Source: Pseudoalteromonas sp. UG3-2
GTDB taxonomy: Bacteria; Pseudomonadota; Gammaproteobacteria; Enterobacterales; Alteromonadaceae
Length of the DNA stretch: 64,000 nucleotides
Assembly (NCBI RefSeq): GCF_037120705.1
Contig: NZ_JAWLJU010000002.1
Coordinates: forward strand, 2,423,501 to 2,487,500
Reading direction: 5' to 3'
Made by a program: the position numbers and the translations under genes. Shown one piece after another: positions 1 through 7,442 of the stretch. Numbering within the stretch: the stretch's first letter is position 1; the number at the start of each line of letters is the position of its first letter. Below the pieces are notes generated by a model. The model had not been told where the DNA came from. It ran no database searches and saw only the letters and a program-made list of their open reading frames with translations.

Positions 1-695
1 GCATTAATTCCAGTGCCGACAGCGGTTCCCCCTTGTCCTAATTGGTATACCTTTTCTAATGCTTGCACAATGCCTTGGCAAGCGTTATCCACTTGGCTTT
101 GCCAGCTGCTGAGTACTTGTGCAAAACTGACGGGCATGGCGTCCATTAGATGGGTTCGGCCTGTTTTTACATGGTGGCCAACCGATGATGACTTTTGTTC
201 AATGGTGGCTGATAGGTGTTTTAGGGCTGGCAATAATTCATACACAGCGGCAATGGCGCTACTGACGTGAATAGTGGTGGGTATAACATCATTGGAGCTT
301 TGCCCCATGTTGACATCGTCATTAGGGTGAACCTTAATGCCGCCAATTTGTGTTGCTAAGGTGGCGATGACTTCATTAGCATTCATATTGGAGCTGGTGC
401 CCGAACCGGTTTGAAAGACATCGACAGGAAATTGCTCAAGATGTTTACCATCAATCAATTGCTGGCAAGCCGCCACAATCGCTTTTGCTTTTTCGGCTTC
501 TAGGTGACCAAGAGACTGATTGGCTTCAGCGGCAGCCTGTTTAATATAGGCCAGCGCTTTAATAAATTGCTGTGGTAACGTGATACCGCTAATGGGAAAG
601 TTATTAACTGCGCGCTGGGTTTGGGCTTGATATAAGGCTTCTTTTGGCACATCAAGTGTGCCCATACTATCACTTTCTTGGCGGAACTTATCCAT
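1..695 (-). CDS. fumC: Class II fumarate hydratase FumC, 3' end outside window
   Basis: Converts fumarate and malate in the TCA cycle without an iron-sulfur cluster. About 231 N-terminal residues are present; the C-terminal half lies beyond base 1. Visible family signatures are the substrate-binding block TGSGTSSNMNANEV (residues 96-109), the VHPNDDVNMGQSSND stretch, and GRTHLMDAMP carrying the catalytic-type His182. The start ATG (693-695) has GGAG 5-8 nt upstream and lies 8 nt after the stop of the FagA-like gene, so the two are surely cotranscribed. The Fur-type promoter at 1076-1125 implies expression under iron limitation, when Fe-S fumarases fail; this is the known logic of the Pseudomonas fagA-fumC-sodA operon. 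Identification is secure; regulation is inferred. Confidence 0.96.
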   Translation of the reverse strand, partial: MDKFRQESDSMGTLDVPKEALYQAQTQRAVNNFPISGITLPQQFIKALAYIKQAAAEANQSLGHLEAEKAKAIVAACQQLIDGKHLEQFPVDVFQTGSGTSSNMNANEVIATLATQIGGIKVHPNDDVNMGQSSNDVIPTTIHVSSAIAAVYELLPALKHLSATIEQKSSSVGHHVKTGRTHLMDAMPVSFAQVLSSWQSQVDNACQGIVQALEKVYQLGQGGTAVGTGIN

Positions 696-703
696 AGTTA
701 CTC

Positions 704-1069
704 CTATATAAACGGGTTAAACTGTTGGCATACTTGGCACGCCTCTCGTTGCAGCCGTAAAAAATGTTGCTGCGATGAGTGGTTTAGCCGATAAAAGCGC
801 TTCAGTGCCAACAAAGGTTTGAATAGCTGATCCATACACTGTTTTCTAATGCTTAAGGCGATTAAAGGATCAGCTATGGCTTCTAATAATGTTGATAAGG
901 CATGCTTAAGATAGAATTCTTGTAGCAAAGGGTTGTTGCGGCGGCCATAGTATCTGGCAGTATTTAACTTGGCAGAAATAAACTCGGCGACCATGACCGG
1001 AGCACATAGATCGCTATTCGGGGACTGCAATAAGGTGTCGTGCCATAATGGTGAAGTCATATTCCGCAT
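704..1069 (-). CDS. fagA: FagA-like protein (Fur-associated gene upstream of fumC)
   Basis: A 121-residue soluble protein of unknown biochemical function. Recognition rests on context (Fur box directly upstream, fumC 8 nt downstream, as in Pseudomonas fagA-fumC-sodA) and on a general resemblance in size and in the helical block around residues 70-95 (IRKQCMDQLFKPLLALKR). It has no signal peptide or membrane segment; two Cys near the C-terminus (residues 111 and 114, CQVCQQ) might be redox or metal related. The start could be the ATG at 1069 or the one at 1060 (CGGA just upstream); the short leader after the Fur site leaves little room for either. Homology to FagA is moderate and should be treated as likely, not proven. 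Confidence 0.6.
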   Translation of the reverse strand: MRNMTSPLWHDTLLQSPNSDLCAPVMVAEFISAKLNTARYYGRRNNPLLQEFYLKHALSTLLEAIADPLIALSIRKQCMDQLFKPLLALKRFYRLNHSSQQHFLRLQREACQVCQQFNPFI

Positions 1070-1075
1070 GTATCC

Positions 1076-1120
1076 AACGCAACAATGTAATGATAATTAT
1101 TATCATTACATTGTTGCGTT
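1076..1120. promoter_or_regulatory. Perfect 45-bp palindrome containing a consensus Fur box
   Basis: Two 21-base arms (1076-1096 and 1100-1120) are exact reverse complements around TTA. The centre, 1091-1105, reads TGATAAT-T-ATTATCA, an exact match to the 7-1-7 Fur consensus. The symmetry extends 15 bases further on each side than Fur needs, so the site could also form a cruciform or, if transcribed, a strong hairpin. It overlaps the predicted -10 of the fagA-fumC promoter, so bound Fe-Fur should block transcription. Confidence 0.9.
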
Positions 1121-1125
1121 GTAAA
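1097..1125 (-). promoter_or_regulatory. Predicted sigma70 promoter of fagA-fumC
   Basis: On the minus strand, TTTACA (-35, 1120-1125) is separated by 17 nt from TAATAA (-10, 1097-1102). Transcription would start near 1090, leaving a leader of about 20 nt before the fagA start. The -10 is inside the Fur box. Confidence 0.55.
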
Positions 1126-1185
1126 TTCAAGCTCGTGTCGAGCCTCATTATTGAGGTTCTGGCATTGCGAGCTGCAGGGATAAAA

Positions 1186-1368
1186 TTAGTTATATCCGAG
1201 GAGATAGTTTTGCTCGGTATGTTCCTTTTCCTGCTCATCTAACTGCATCAGATTAGCGATCTCTTGCCGGTAAGACTTGCCTTTCATAAAGGCATTTTTA
1301 CGACGCTTTAAGAGTAAACCTTGACTCTTAACTTCGCTAGGCATGTGTGTGATCTCTGAAATTTTCAT
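1186..1368 (-). CDS. Small basic hypothetical protein, 60 aa
   Basis: I do not recognise a family. The ORF is preceded by AGGAG about 7 nt before the ATG, in an otherwise AT-rich gap, which is the main support for it being real. The product is hydrophilic and charged (a KRRKNAFMKGKSYRQ block around residues 21-35, then an acidic tail QLDEQEKEHTEQNY), predicted helical, without signal peptide or membrane segment. It lies upstream of and on the same strand as fagA-fumC but is separated from them by the Fur palindrome, so it is probably a separate transcript. Confidence 0.5.
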   Translation of the reverse strand: MKISEITHMPSEVKSQGLLLKRRKNAFMKGKSYRQEIANLMQLDEQEKEHTEQNYLLGYN

Positions 1369-1533
1369 CTTGCTTCTCCTCTAGTTCCTCTTTAAACGTA
1401 GCAGAAGTTATACCAAAATAAATTTCTTTCATGATTTTAATTGCTTAACAGACTTACTGATGACACCACTTGCAATTGTTGCTGATCCTTGCCTCAATAG
1501 CGGGCATAGATTGATCAAATTAGTGCAAAAACA

Positions 1534-2124
1534 ATGACAAAACCCTTCTCTCAAGCATGTGAAAACAACAAAGATCCCATCCTGGAAAAGTTAAAACCTC
1601 ACTTAACTGGTCGCTTGCAATTATTAGAAATAGGGTCGGGCACTGGCCAACACGCCGTGCATTTTGCGCAACATCTGCCTGAATTGACTTGGCAGACTGC
1701 CGATCAGCAAATGCATCATGAAGGTATTAATGCTTGGCTGGCAGAAGCGCAGCTAAGTAACCTTCGTCCTCCTTTAGCTATAGACTTACATTTCTCCTGG
1801 CCTGTGAAGCAGCAATACGATGCTATTTTTACCGCCAATACTGTGCATATCATCTCAGAGCAACTGGTGGTTAAGCTTATACAAGGAGCAGCAATGCACC
1901 TCAAGCCTGCTGGGTTGTTATTTATTTACGGCCCTTTTAATTATCATGGCCAATACACCAGTGCCAGTAATGAGCGCTTTGATGCGTTGTTACAACAGCG
2001 CGACCCACAAAGCGGTATACGGGAGCAAACTTGGTTGGTCTCGCTGGCACAACAACATGGCTTTACCTTATTAGAGGATCACCAGATGCCAGCCAACAAT
2101 CGTTTATTACTATTTAAACGGTAG
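1534..2124 (+). CDS. DUF938 family SAM-dependent methyltransferase-like protein
   Basis: A 196-residue class I methyltransferase-fold protein of the DUF938 (UPF0585) family. The SAM-binding glycine loop is LLEIGSGTGQHAVHF (residues 30-44), followed by an acidic position after strand 2 (TADQQ) and the family blocks FTANTVHIIS and LFIYGPFNYHGQYTS. Substrate unknown. No good Shine-Dalgarno is visible before the ATG. The final 15 nt overlap the end of the convergent FemAB-like gene. Family assignment is firm; function is not known for the family. Confidence 0.9.
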   Translation: MTKPFSQACENNKDPILEKLKPHLTGRLQLLEIGSGTGQHAVHFAQHLPELTWQTADQQMHHEGINAWLAEAQLSNLRPPLAIDLHFSWPVKQQYDAIFTANTVHIISEQLVVKLIQGAAMHLKPAGLLFIYGPFNYHGQYTSASNERFDALLQQRDPQSGIREQTWLVSLAQQHGFTLLEDHQMPANNRLLLFKR

Positions 2125-3231
2125 CTTGTCCTGACACTGTTGAAAATACTCACCCAGTGCTTGCGTTTCGCGGCGGCTAAAATCTTGTAGCGCACGGTGA
2201 AAGTCAGCTTGAAATAAATAGTGGAAGGAGTGTCGCCAAACCGGCTCAAACCCTCGTGCGAGTTTATGCTCGCCTTGGGCGCCAGCGTCGAAGATCTGAA
2301 GTTGTTGGGCAATGGCCAGCTCTATGCCTTGATAATAACAAAGCTCAAAATGCAAGAAGTCAAACTGGTCTTGAATGGCCCCCCAGTAACGGCCGTATAG
2401 CGTATCTTGGTCGATAAAATACAAGCTTGTGGCCACCACCTCGCCCTGATGATATGCACAGCAGAGCCGGACATGTTCAGGCAAGGTTTTACACAGTTGC
2501 TGGAAGAAGCCTTTAGAAAGGTAACCATGATGGCCCGAACGCTTTAAATAGGTTAGGCGATAACTAAGGAAAAAGGCATCGAGTAGCTCAGCTGTCACCT
2601 CATCACCTTGGAACCAACGGATCGCTATGCCCTGTTGTGCAACTTTACGGCGCTCCTTTACTACCATTTTACGTTTTCTGGCATTAAAGCGGCTAAGAAA
2701 ATCGGCAAAGTCGTGATAATCACGGTTATACCAATGAAACTGAACGTTGCGTCTTGTCACAAAGCGGGTATTAGCCAAGGTAGCAGGGTTAGCAATAAAG
2801 TTTATATGCACACCACTTAACTCTGTGTGTGATAGTTGCAGTAACACCTGTTCAATGTAATTACATAACTCCTGATTGAGTGTTTTGGCTAATAGCCTTG
2901 GCCCTTGCACTGGGGTAAATGGCACGCCACACAGCCACTTTGGGTAATAGGGTAGGCCATGTTGTTGATACGCTTCTGCAAACGCCCAATCAAAAACGTA
3001 TTCGCCATAAGAGTGTGTTTTAATATAACCGGGCAGGATGGCAACAATGTCATCTTGACAGCGGATAACTAAGTGATGAGGGGTCCAGCCCGTTTTATGG
3101 CTAACACAGCCAGTTTCCTCTAAGGCTCGTAAAAATGCATAGTGAGTGAATACCTGCTTACCAGATAGCGCCTGCCAAATTTGCTCTGGAATGTCGCTTA
3201 TTGCGTTTTTGAAGTCATGACTAAACGACAT
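2110..3231 (-). CDS. FemAB-like GNAT-fold protein (DUF482 family)
   Basis: A 373-residue cytosolic protein of the DUF482 / peptidoglycan-biosynthesis-like acyltransferase family, related to FemAB peptidyl transferases. Typical blocks are HLVIRCQDDIVAILPGYIKTHSYGEYVFDWAFAEAY, the PFTPVQGPRLL segment, the ARKRKMVVKERRKV basic stretch and the C-terminal GAQGEHKLARGFEPV-SFH signature. The acceptor substrate is unknown in most bacteria. Its start overlaps the stop of the upstream esterase gene by one base (TAATG), so translation is probably coupled; lrp, the esterase and this gene form a likely three-gene unit. Confidence 0.88.
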   Translation of the reverse strand: MSFSHDFKNAISDIPEQIWQALSGKQVFTHYAFLRALEETGCVSHKTGWTPHHLVIRCQDDIVAILPGYIKTHSYGEYVFDWAFAEAYQQHGLPYYPKWLCGVPFTPVQGPRLLAKTLNQELCNYIEQVLLQLSHTELSGVHINFIANPATLANTRFVTRRNVQFHWYNRDYHDFADFLSRFNARKRKMVVKERRKVAQQGIAIRWFQGDEVTAELLDAFFLSYRLTYLKRSGHHGYLSKGFFQQLCKTLPEHVRLCCAYHQGEVVATSLYFIDQDTLYGRYWGAIQDQFDFLHFELCYYQGIELAIAQQLQIFDAGAQGEHKLARGFEPVWRHSFHYLFQADFHRALQDFSRRETQALGEYFQQCQDKLPFK

Positions 3232-4547
3232 TAGTGGCTACCATCCCCATGCGTTGAAAAGAAGTCGATAAGAGCGCTAACGAAGCCTTGATAGTCTGGG
3301 TTGAACGTGATCCTAGCAAGCGGCAAGGGCTGCTGCAGGTTGGCTTGGTGACGCTCACCATACACTACTTTTTCTCCCAGTCGACAGCGGGCAAATTGGG
3401 CCTTATCTAAATGGTAACTCGTGCAATTACGATAGGGGCCGTTGCTGCCATAGTAGCTATGCTCTGGTGGCTGCAAAATACCAATATGTGACATGTCTAA
3501 CACGCGTTTAGAGGCAACACGACGGATAAAAACCTCAGGACGGTTGCTTTGTGGCTGAGTTTCACTATATAGCCATTGCACAGGGGGGATGGTATTGCTG
3601 GGGTGTTGTTGCCACTGCTTTAGCAGCTTTGCTGTTGTCTGGTTATCGATGGTGGTATCGACATCACTGAAGCTAACAAAGGTAGCGACATCGGGCAGTG
3701 CGGTCATCGCTTGTACAGGTGCCATTGCTTGATGGGCTAGGGTGGCGCCATGCCAAGGGAAGGACTCATACTTAGCAAAATCAAGGTCGGCATCTTCATC
3801 GATCCACTCTACAAACGGTAAGTAATCGAGCCACTGCGCCAGCCAAGCGTGTTTATTATGTGGCTCTGTGGCCGGAGAAATGAGCGCTAAGGCACTGAGA
3901 TTATCCGGTACTTGTTGGTCAAGATAGTGCAGAGCTAACGCTGCACCAGTGGAGTATCCTAACACCGCAAACTGCTTAAAGTCCTCGCTGGTTTGTTCGA
4001 TGGCATAAGCAACATGGCGTTGCCAATCTTGTATAGATACCTGAGTTAAATCACTCGCTGCAGTGCCATGACCAGGTAATAGCACCGTGCGCACGCTATA
4101 TCCCTGTTGATGTAAGGACGCCGCCAGATAATGAAAGGTAAACGGCGAGTCAGTTAACCCGTGCAACAGCAAAATAGCCTTGTCTGAATTGCTCTGAGGT
4201 AGTTCAAAAGGAGCCACTAAATCGGCCACCGAAGTGGCATGCAGCTGTAATATTGCTGTTGTCGGAGTGGTGACGGGACAGGGAAGGTTGCCACGAGGGT
4301 TGCGACGCTCAATGAGTGCTTTAGTAAGGCTGAGGTACTGATTGAAACTCATCTGGGGAGTTACCTTGATAACCGCAGGACCAGAGTCGATAGCAAAGCG
4401 CAGTTTACCATTGGCTTTACTGTGTTCGAACAATGCCAAGTCATTAACCTGAGTTAAGCAGTCGGTTGCCATGACCTTTGCGGGTAGCATAACCAAACCA
4501 AGTAGCAGGGTGTGAGTAACAAAGTGCAGTATTGTCTTCTTATTCAC
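3231..4547 (-). CDS. Exported alpha/beta hydrolase (carboxylesterase-like)
   Basis: A 438-residue serine hydrolase with an N-terminal signal peptide (about residues 1-27, cleavage near VMA). The oxyanion-hole HGLTDSP starts at residue 129, and the nucleophile elbow GYSTG at 197-201 has Ser199; a plausible catalytic His is in the DMSHIGI block near the C-terminus. The 100-residue region before the hydrolase core and the CTSYHLDKAQFARC pair of cysteines suggest a periplasmic, disulfide-bonded enzyme. Substrate unknown. It follows the Lrp gene by 17 nt and overlaps the FemAB-like gene by one base, so all three are probably coexpressed. Confidence 0.85.
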   Translation of the reverse strand: MNKKTILHFVTHTLLLGLVMLPAKVMATDCLTQVNDLALFEHSKANGKLRFAIDSGPAVIKVTPQMSFNQYLSLTKALIERRNPRGNLPCPVTTPTTAILQLHATSVADLVAPFELPQSNSDKAILLLHGLTDSPFTFHYLAASLHQQGYSVRTVLLPGHGTAASDLTQVSIQDWQRHVAYAIEQTSEDFKQFAVLGYSTGAALALHYLDQQVPDNLSALALISPATEPHNKHAWLAQWLDYLPFVEWIDEDADLDFAKYESFPWHGATLAHQAMAPVQAMTALPDVATFVSFSDVDTTIDNQTTAKLLKQWQQHPSNTIPPVQWLYSETQPQSNRPEVFIRRVASKRVLDMSHIGILQPPEHSYYGSNGPYRNCTSYHLDKAQFARCRLGEKVVYGERHQANLQQPLPLARITFNPDYQGFVSALIDFFSTHGDGSH

Positions 4548-4564
4548 AGGCTCTCCAGAGCGAA

Positions 4565-5026
4565 TTACCGAATGGGCAGTGTGCGTTTAGCAAAGGTTTG
4601 TTTGAGTACAATGGTTGACTCAATGGCAGCAATGGCATTGCACGCACCTAACTGGTGTTTGACGAATTGCTCATAGCTGGGCAAGTCTTTCGCGACTATT
4701 TCAAGTAGGTAATCATAACTGCCTGAGATCACAGAGCAAGTGATCACATGATCTTGCTCACCGACATGTTGTTCAAACTGGTTTGCTGCACTGGCACTGT
4801 TTTCATGCAGGCGAATAAACGCATACACGAGAATACTTAAATCAACTTGAGCTCGGTCTATGGCAGCATGATAGCCACTAATGATGCCACTTTGCTGGAG
4901 CTTGTTGATGCGCCGCAAACACGGCGTGTCGGATAAATTGGCTTGCTCTGCTAACGCGGCATTACTCAAGCGAGCGTTATGCTGTAAGGCGTTGAGCAAT
5001 AGTTTGTCTTTACGGTCTAAATTCAC
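4565..5026 (-). CDS. Lrp/AsnC-family transcriptional regulator
   Basis: A 153-residue regulator with an N-terminal winged HTH (residues 1-60, LDRKDKLLLNALQHNARLSNAALAEQ) and a C-terminal RAM/AsnC ligand-binding domain (CSVISGSYDYLLEIVAKDLPSYEQFV). It is divergent from the IDO/PrnB-like and kynureninase-like genes, with 120 bp between starts, an arrangement like Pseudomonas kynR (an Lrp-type regulator responding to kynurenine). It could therefore control tryptophan or kynurenine-type metabolism; an inverted repeat at 5118-5136 is a candidate operator. Family certain, effector inferred. Confidence 0.93.
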   Translation of the reverse strand: MNLDRKDKLLLNALQHNARLSNAALAEQANLSDTPCLRRINKLQQSGIISGYHAAIDRAQVDLSILVYAFIRLHENSASAANQFEQHVGEQDHVITCSVISGSYDYLLEIVAKDLPSYEQFVKHQLGACNAIAAIESTIVLKQTFAKRTLPIR

Positions 5027-5117
5027 ATTAAACGCTTAGATTTAGTGGATATTGCTAGTTAGTATTATTTTTTTAGCGAAAATTAGCAAATTATGCTCGT
5101 GCTACTTTGATAGCCTG

Positions 5118-5136
5118 TAGCTATTTAGAATAGCTA
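5118..5136. promoter_or_regulatory. Inverted repeat, candidate Lrp-family operator
   Basis: TAGCTATT-TAG-AATAGCTA is a perfect 8-3-8 palindrome, 10 nt upstream of the heme-enzyme ATG. Its size and AT-rich core resemble Lrp-type sites, and a divergent Lrp gene is adjacent. Binding is inference. Confidence 0.4.
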
Positions 5137-5146
5137 GCAGAGACTA

Positions 5147-6328
5147 ATGAGCACCTTATCGTTACAATTCGACAACTGGATCCGCGGACCTTTCGTCACC
5201 ATTAACGACCAACTTGAACAGTTATACTGGCAGCAAGAAGATAAAGCCAATGTTGCTGGAGTGGGCGAACCATATAAACAGCAGTTACTAGAGCAGGGCA
5301 ATGCCCTAATTTCAGCCTTATTAGCAGAAGGTAACACCGACGAAGGCTTTGAGCAGGCCTTTGATTTACTGGGTAATGTCGGCTTATTTATGGCGGCATG
5401 CCGGCGCCATGAAATCACCGAGCCAAGTCGCGAAAGCCATTCACCACTGACAGAGGCCTCGGCATTAGCCATGCATATTGGCGCTTCCATTGGCGTCACA
5501 CCACGCTTTGCAACGGCACACCTAACCACCCACAACCGAGCAATAAATGGCGTGTATAAACGCTTTACTTCACACCCTGCCGAGCGCTTGTTTATTGACT
5601 ACAATACTCAAGCCATACTGGCTTATAAACGCGGTGCTGAGGCATTAATGAAGGTACATCATGTCGGCATATCTCACCCTATGGCGGTGGTATTATTACA
5701 GCAGGTAAAACAGGCGTTGCTGGATGTGATTGAGTCTAATCAGACGCTGTTTAAGGCGTTGGATGCCGATGCTTTTTTTCATGTTGTACGACCATACTAT
5801 AAACCTTACCGGGTTGGTAAGGAGGTTTACCGCGGCGCAAATGCGGGGGACTTTGCTGGTATTAATGTGATCGACATGATGTTGGGCCTATGCCCGGCTA
5901 ATGACATTAGCTATGGACAAATGCTGGTGGAAAAGTTTTTATATATGATGCCTGAGGACCAAGCTACACTGCGTGAGTGTATGCGCACCCCAAACCTGAT
6001 GGATGCCTTTTTAGAAGCTCTTGAAGGTCCCCATGGGGAGTGGTTTGAGCCTGCGGCACGCTTGTTTATACAAGTGTGTAAACTCCATGGTGACACGGCA
6101 ATACAGCATCATAATCAATTAGTTGAAAAGTATATCGCTAAGCCATCGCAGCAGATGCAAGAGCAGCACCTGAGTAAAGTCACCGCCAGTGGCCCACCAC
6201 TAGACGCATTATTGCAGAGTTTAGCCGATCTCAGAGACCGACGCGCGGCAGCGAAGCGTGATGATATTTTTACCCGACACACCGACTTGCAGCGCTTAAA
6301 AGGGGCACTTGGAGCTGATAATGACTGA
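5147..6328 (+). CDS. IDO/TDO-superfamily heme enzyme, PrnB-like (DUF1864)
   Basis: A 393-residue protein of the DUF1864 family, which includes PrnB (pyrrolnitrin biosynthesis) and Shewanella SO_4414, structurally related to indoleamine 2,3-dioxygenase. Recognisable blocks are HYTHNRA-type LTTHNRAINGVYKRFTS, FFHVVRPYYKPYRVG, YRGANAGDFAGINVIDMMLG and PHGEWFEPAARLF. Candidate proximal heme ligands are His314, His321 and His322. The likely substrate is tryptophan or an indole derivative, because a kynureninase-like gene follows with an 8-nt overlap. Whether it cleaves the indole ring (IDO-like) or rearranges it (PrnB-like) cannot be told from sequence. Cytosolic; no membrane segment. Confidence 0.85.
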   Translation: MSTLSLQFDNWIRGPFVTINDQLEQLYWQQEDKANVAGVGEPYKQQLLEQGNALISALLAEGNTDEGFEQAFDLLGNVGLFMAACRRHEITEPSRESHSPLTEASALAMHIGASIGVTPRFATAHLTTHNRAINGVYKRFTSHPAERLFIDYNTQAILAYKRGAEALMKVHHVGISHPMAVVLLQQVKQALLDVIESNQTLFKALDADAFFHVVRPYYKPYRVGKEVYRGANAGDFAGINVIDMMLGLCPANDISYGQMLVEKFLYMMPEDQATLRECMRTPNLMDAFLEALEGPHGEWFEPAARLFIQVCKLHGDTAIQHHNQLVEKYIAKPSQQMQEQHLSKVTASGPPLDALLQSLADLRDRRAAAKRDDIFTRHTDLQRLKGALGADND

Positions 6329-7442
6329 GTTTAACGCTGATTTTCACTTACCTGAAGGCCATTACTTACTGAGTCACTCAGTGGGCAGAATGCTGCGCTC
6401 TGCAGCGCAAGACTACCATCAACATTTTGTTTTGCCGTGGCAGAGTGAAAGCACAGAACCTTGGCCGCAATGGTTAAAAAGCATAGAGCGGTTTCAAGGA
6501 GCACTGGCGCAACTACTTAACTCGCAACCGCAGTGGTTTTGCCCGCAAGTCAATCTTTCCAGTGGTTTAAGCAAATGGTTGATGAGCCTACCCGAGAGTA
6601 ACTTGCGCAAGGTGCGGGTGCTGATGAGTGAAGACGACTTTCCGAGCATGGGGTTTGTTTTCCAACACGCCTTAGACAATGTCGAAGTGGTCTTTATTCC
6701 GGCGCACTTAGATATGCACGACAGCAACGTTTGGCAAGAGTATATAAATGAGCAAATAGATTGGGTGTTTATCAGCCATGTCTATTCTAATAGCGGTGAG
6801 CAGGCTCCGGTAAAAGACATTATTACGCTGGCAAAACAGTCGGGATGTCGCACCATTGTTGATATTGCGCAGTCACTCTGTGTATTACCGATAGATTTAA
6901 CTCTGTGGCAAGCCGACTGCGTTATCGGCTCCAGTGTAAAGTGGAGTTGTGGCGGCCCTGGGGCTGGATTTCTTTGGGTGCACCCCGATGTTTTACCCTA
7001 TTGTGAACCGCAAGATGTTGGCTGGTTTTCCCATCAAAACCCATTTGAGTTCGACATTCATCACTTTGCTTTTAATGATACCGCATTGCGTTTTTGGGGA
7101 GGCACGCCATCGGTGGCGCCATTTGTGTATGCCGGACACAGTCTCGATTACTTTGCTCGGCTTGGCATAGACACGGTTCGTGCTCATAACCTTAAGCTGC
7201 TCACGCGTTTACAAACTGAACTCGCGCCATTCTACCGCTCACCAGTGGCTGCCGAGCATTGCTCTGGTACGGCAATCTTAGATTTTGCTGAGCAACAAGA
7301 AACGGTTAGCCAAGCGTTACAACAGGCTCAAGTTGCCACCGATCAGCGTCGCTATGGCTTACGGGTATCGCCGCATATCTACAACACGGAAGCAGACATT
7401 AACCAGCTGATCGCAGTCGTGAACTCGGTGCTAGCGACCTAA
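6321..7442 (+). CDS. Kynureninase-like class V PLP enzyme
   Basis: A 373-residue fold-type I PLP enzyme (aminotransferase class V). The PLP lysine is Lys207 in CVIGSSVKWSCGGPGAGFLWV, a kynureninase-like context; GWFSHQNPFEFD and FWGGTPSVAPFVYA are further kynureninase blocks. It would cleave kynurenine (or a chlorinated or hydroxylated analogue) to anthranilate and alanine. I chose ATG 6321, which has GGAG 6 nt upstream, over the TTG at 6309. The start overlaps the upstream stop by 8 nt, so translation is coupled to the heme enzyme. The protein is shorter than canonical KynU (about 410-420), so the exact substrate is uncertain. Confidence 0.85.
   Translation: MTEFNADFHLPEGHYLLSHSVGRMLRSAAQDYHQHFVLPWQSESTEPWPQWLKSIERFQGALAQLLNSQPQWFCPQVNLSSGLSKWLMSLPESNLRKVRVLMSEDDFPSMGFVFQHALDNVEVVFIPAHLDMHDSNVWQEYINEQIDWVFISHVYSNSGEQAPVKDIITLAKQSGCRTIVDIAQSLCVLPIDLTLWQADCVIGSSVKWSCGGPGAGFLWVHPDVLPYCEPQDVGWFSHQNPFEFDIHHFAFNDTALRFWGGTPSVAPFVYAGHSLDYFARLGIDTVRAHNLKLLTRLQTELAPFYRSPVAAEHCSGTAILDFAEQQETVSQALQQAQVATDQRRYGLRVSPHIYNTEADINQLIAVVNSVLAT

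Noticed and set aside
1014..1242. Two opposite-strand ORFs crossing the Fur palindrome
   Set aside because: They share near-identical peptide segments only because the palindrome reads the same on both strands; no ribosome sites, and they overlap the promoter and fagA.
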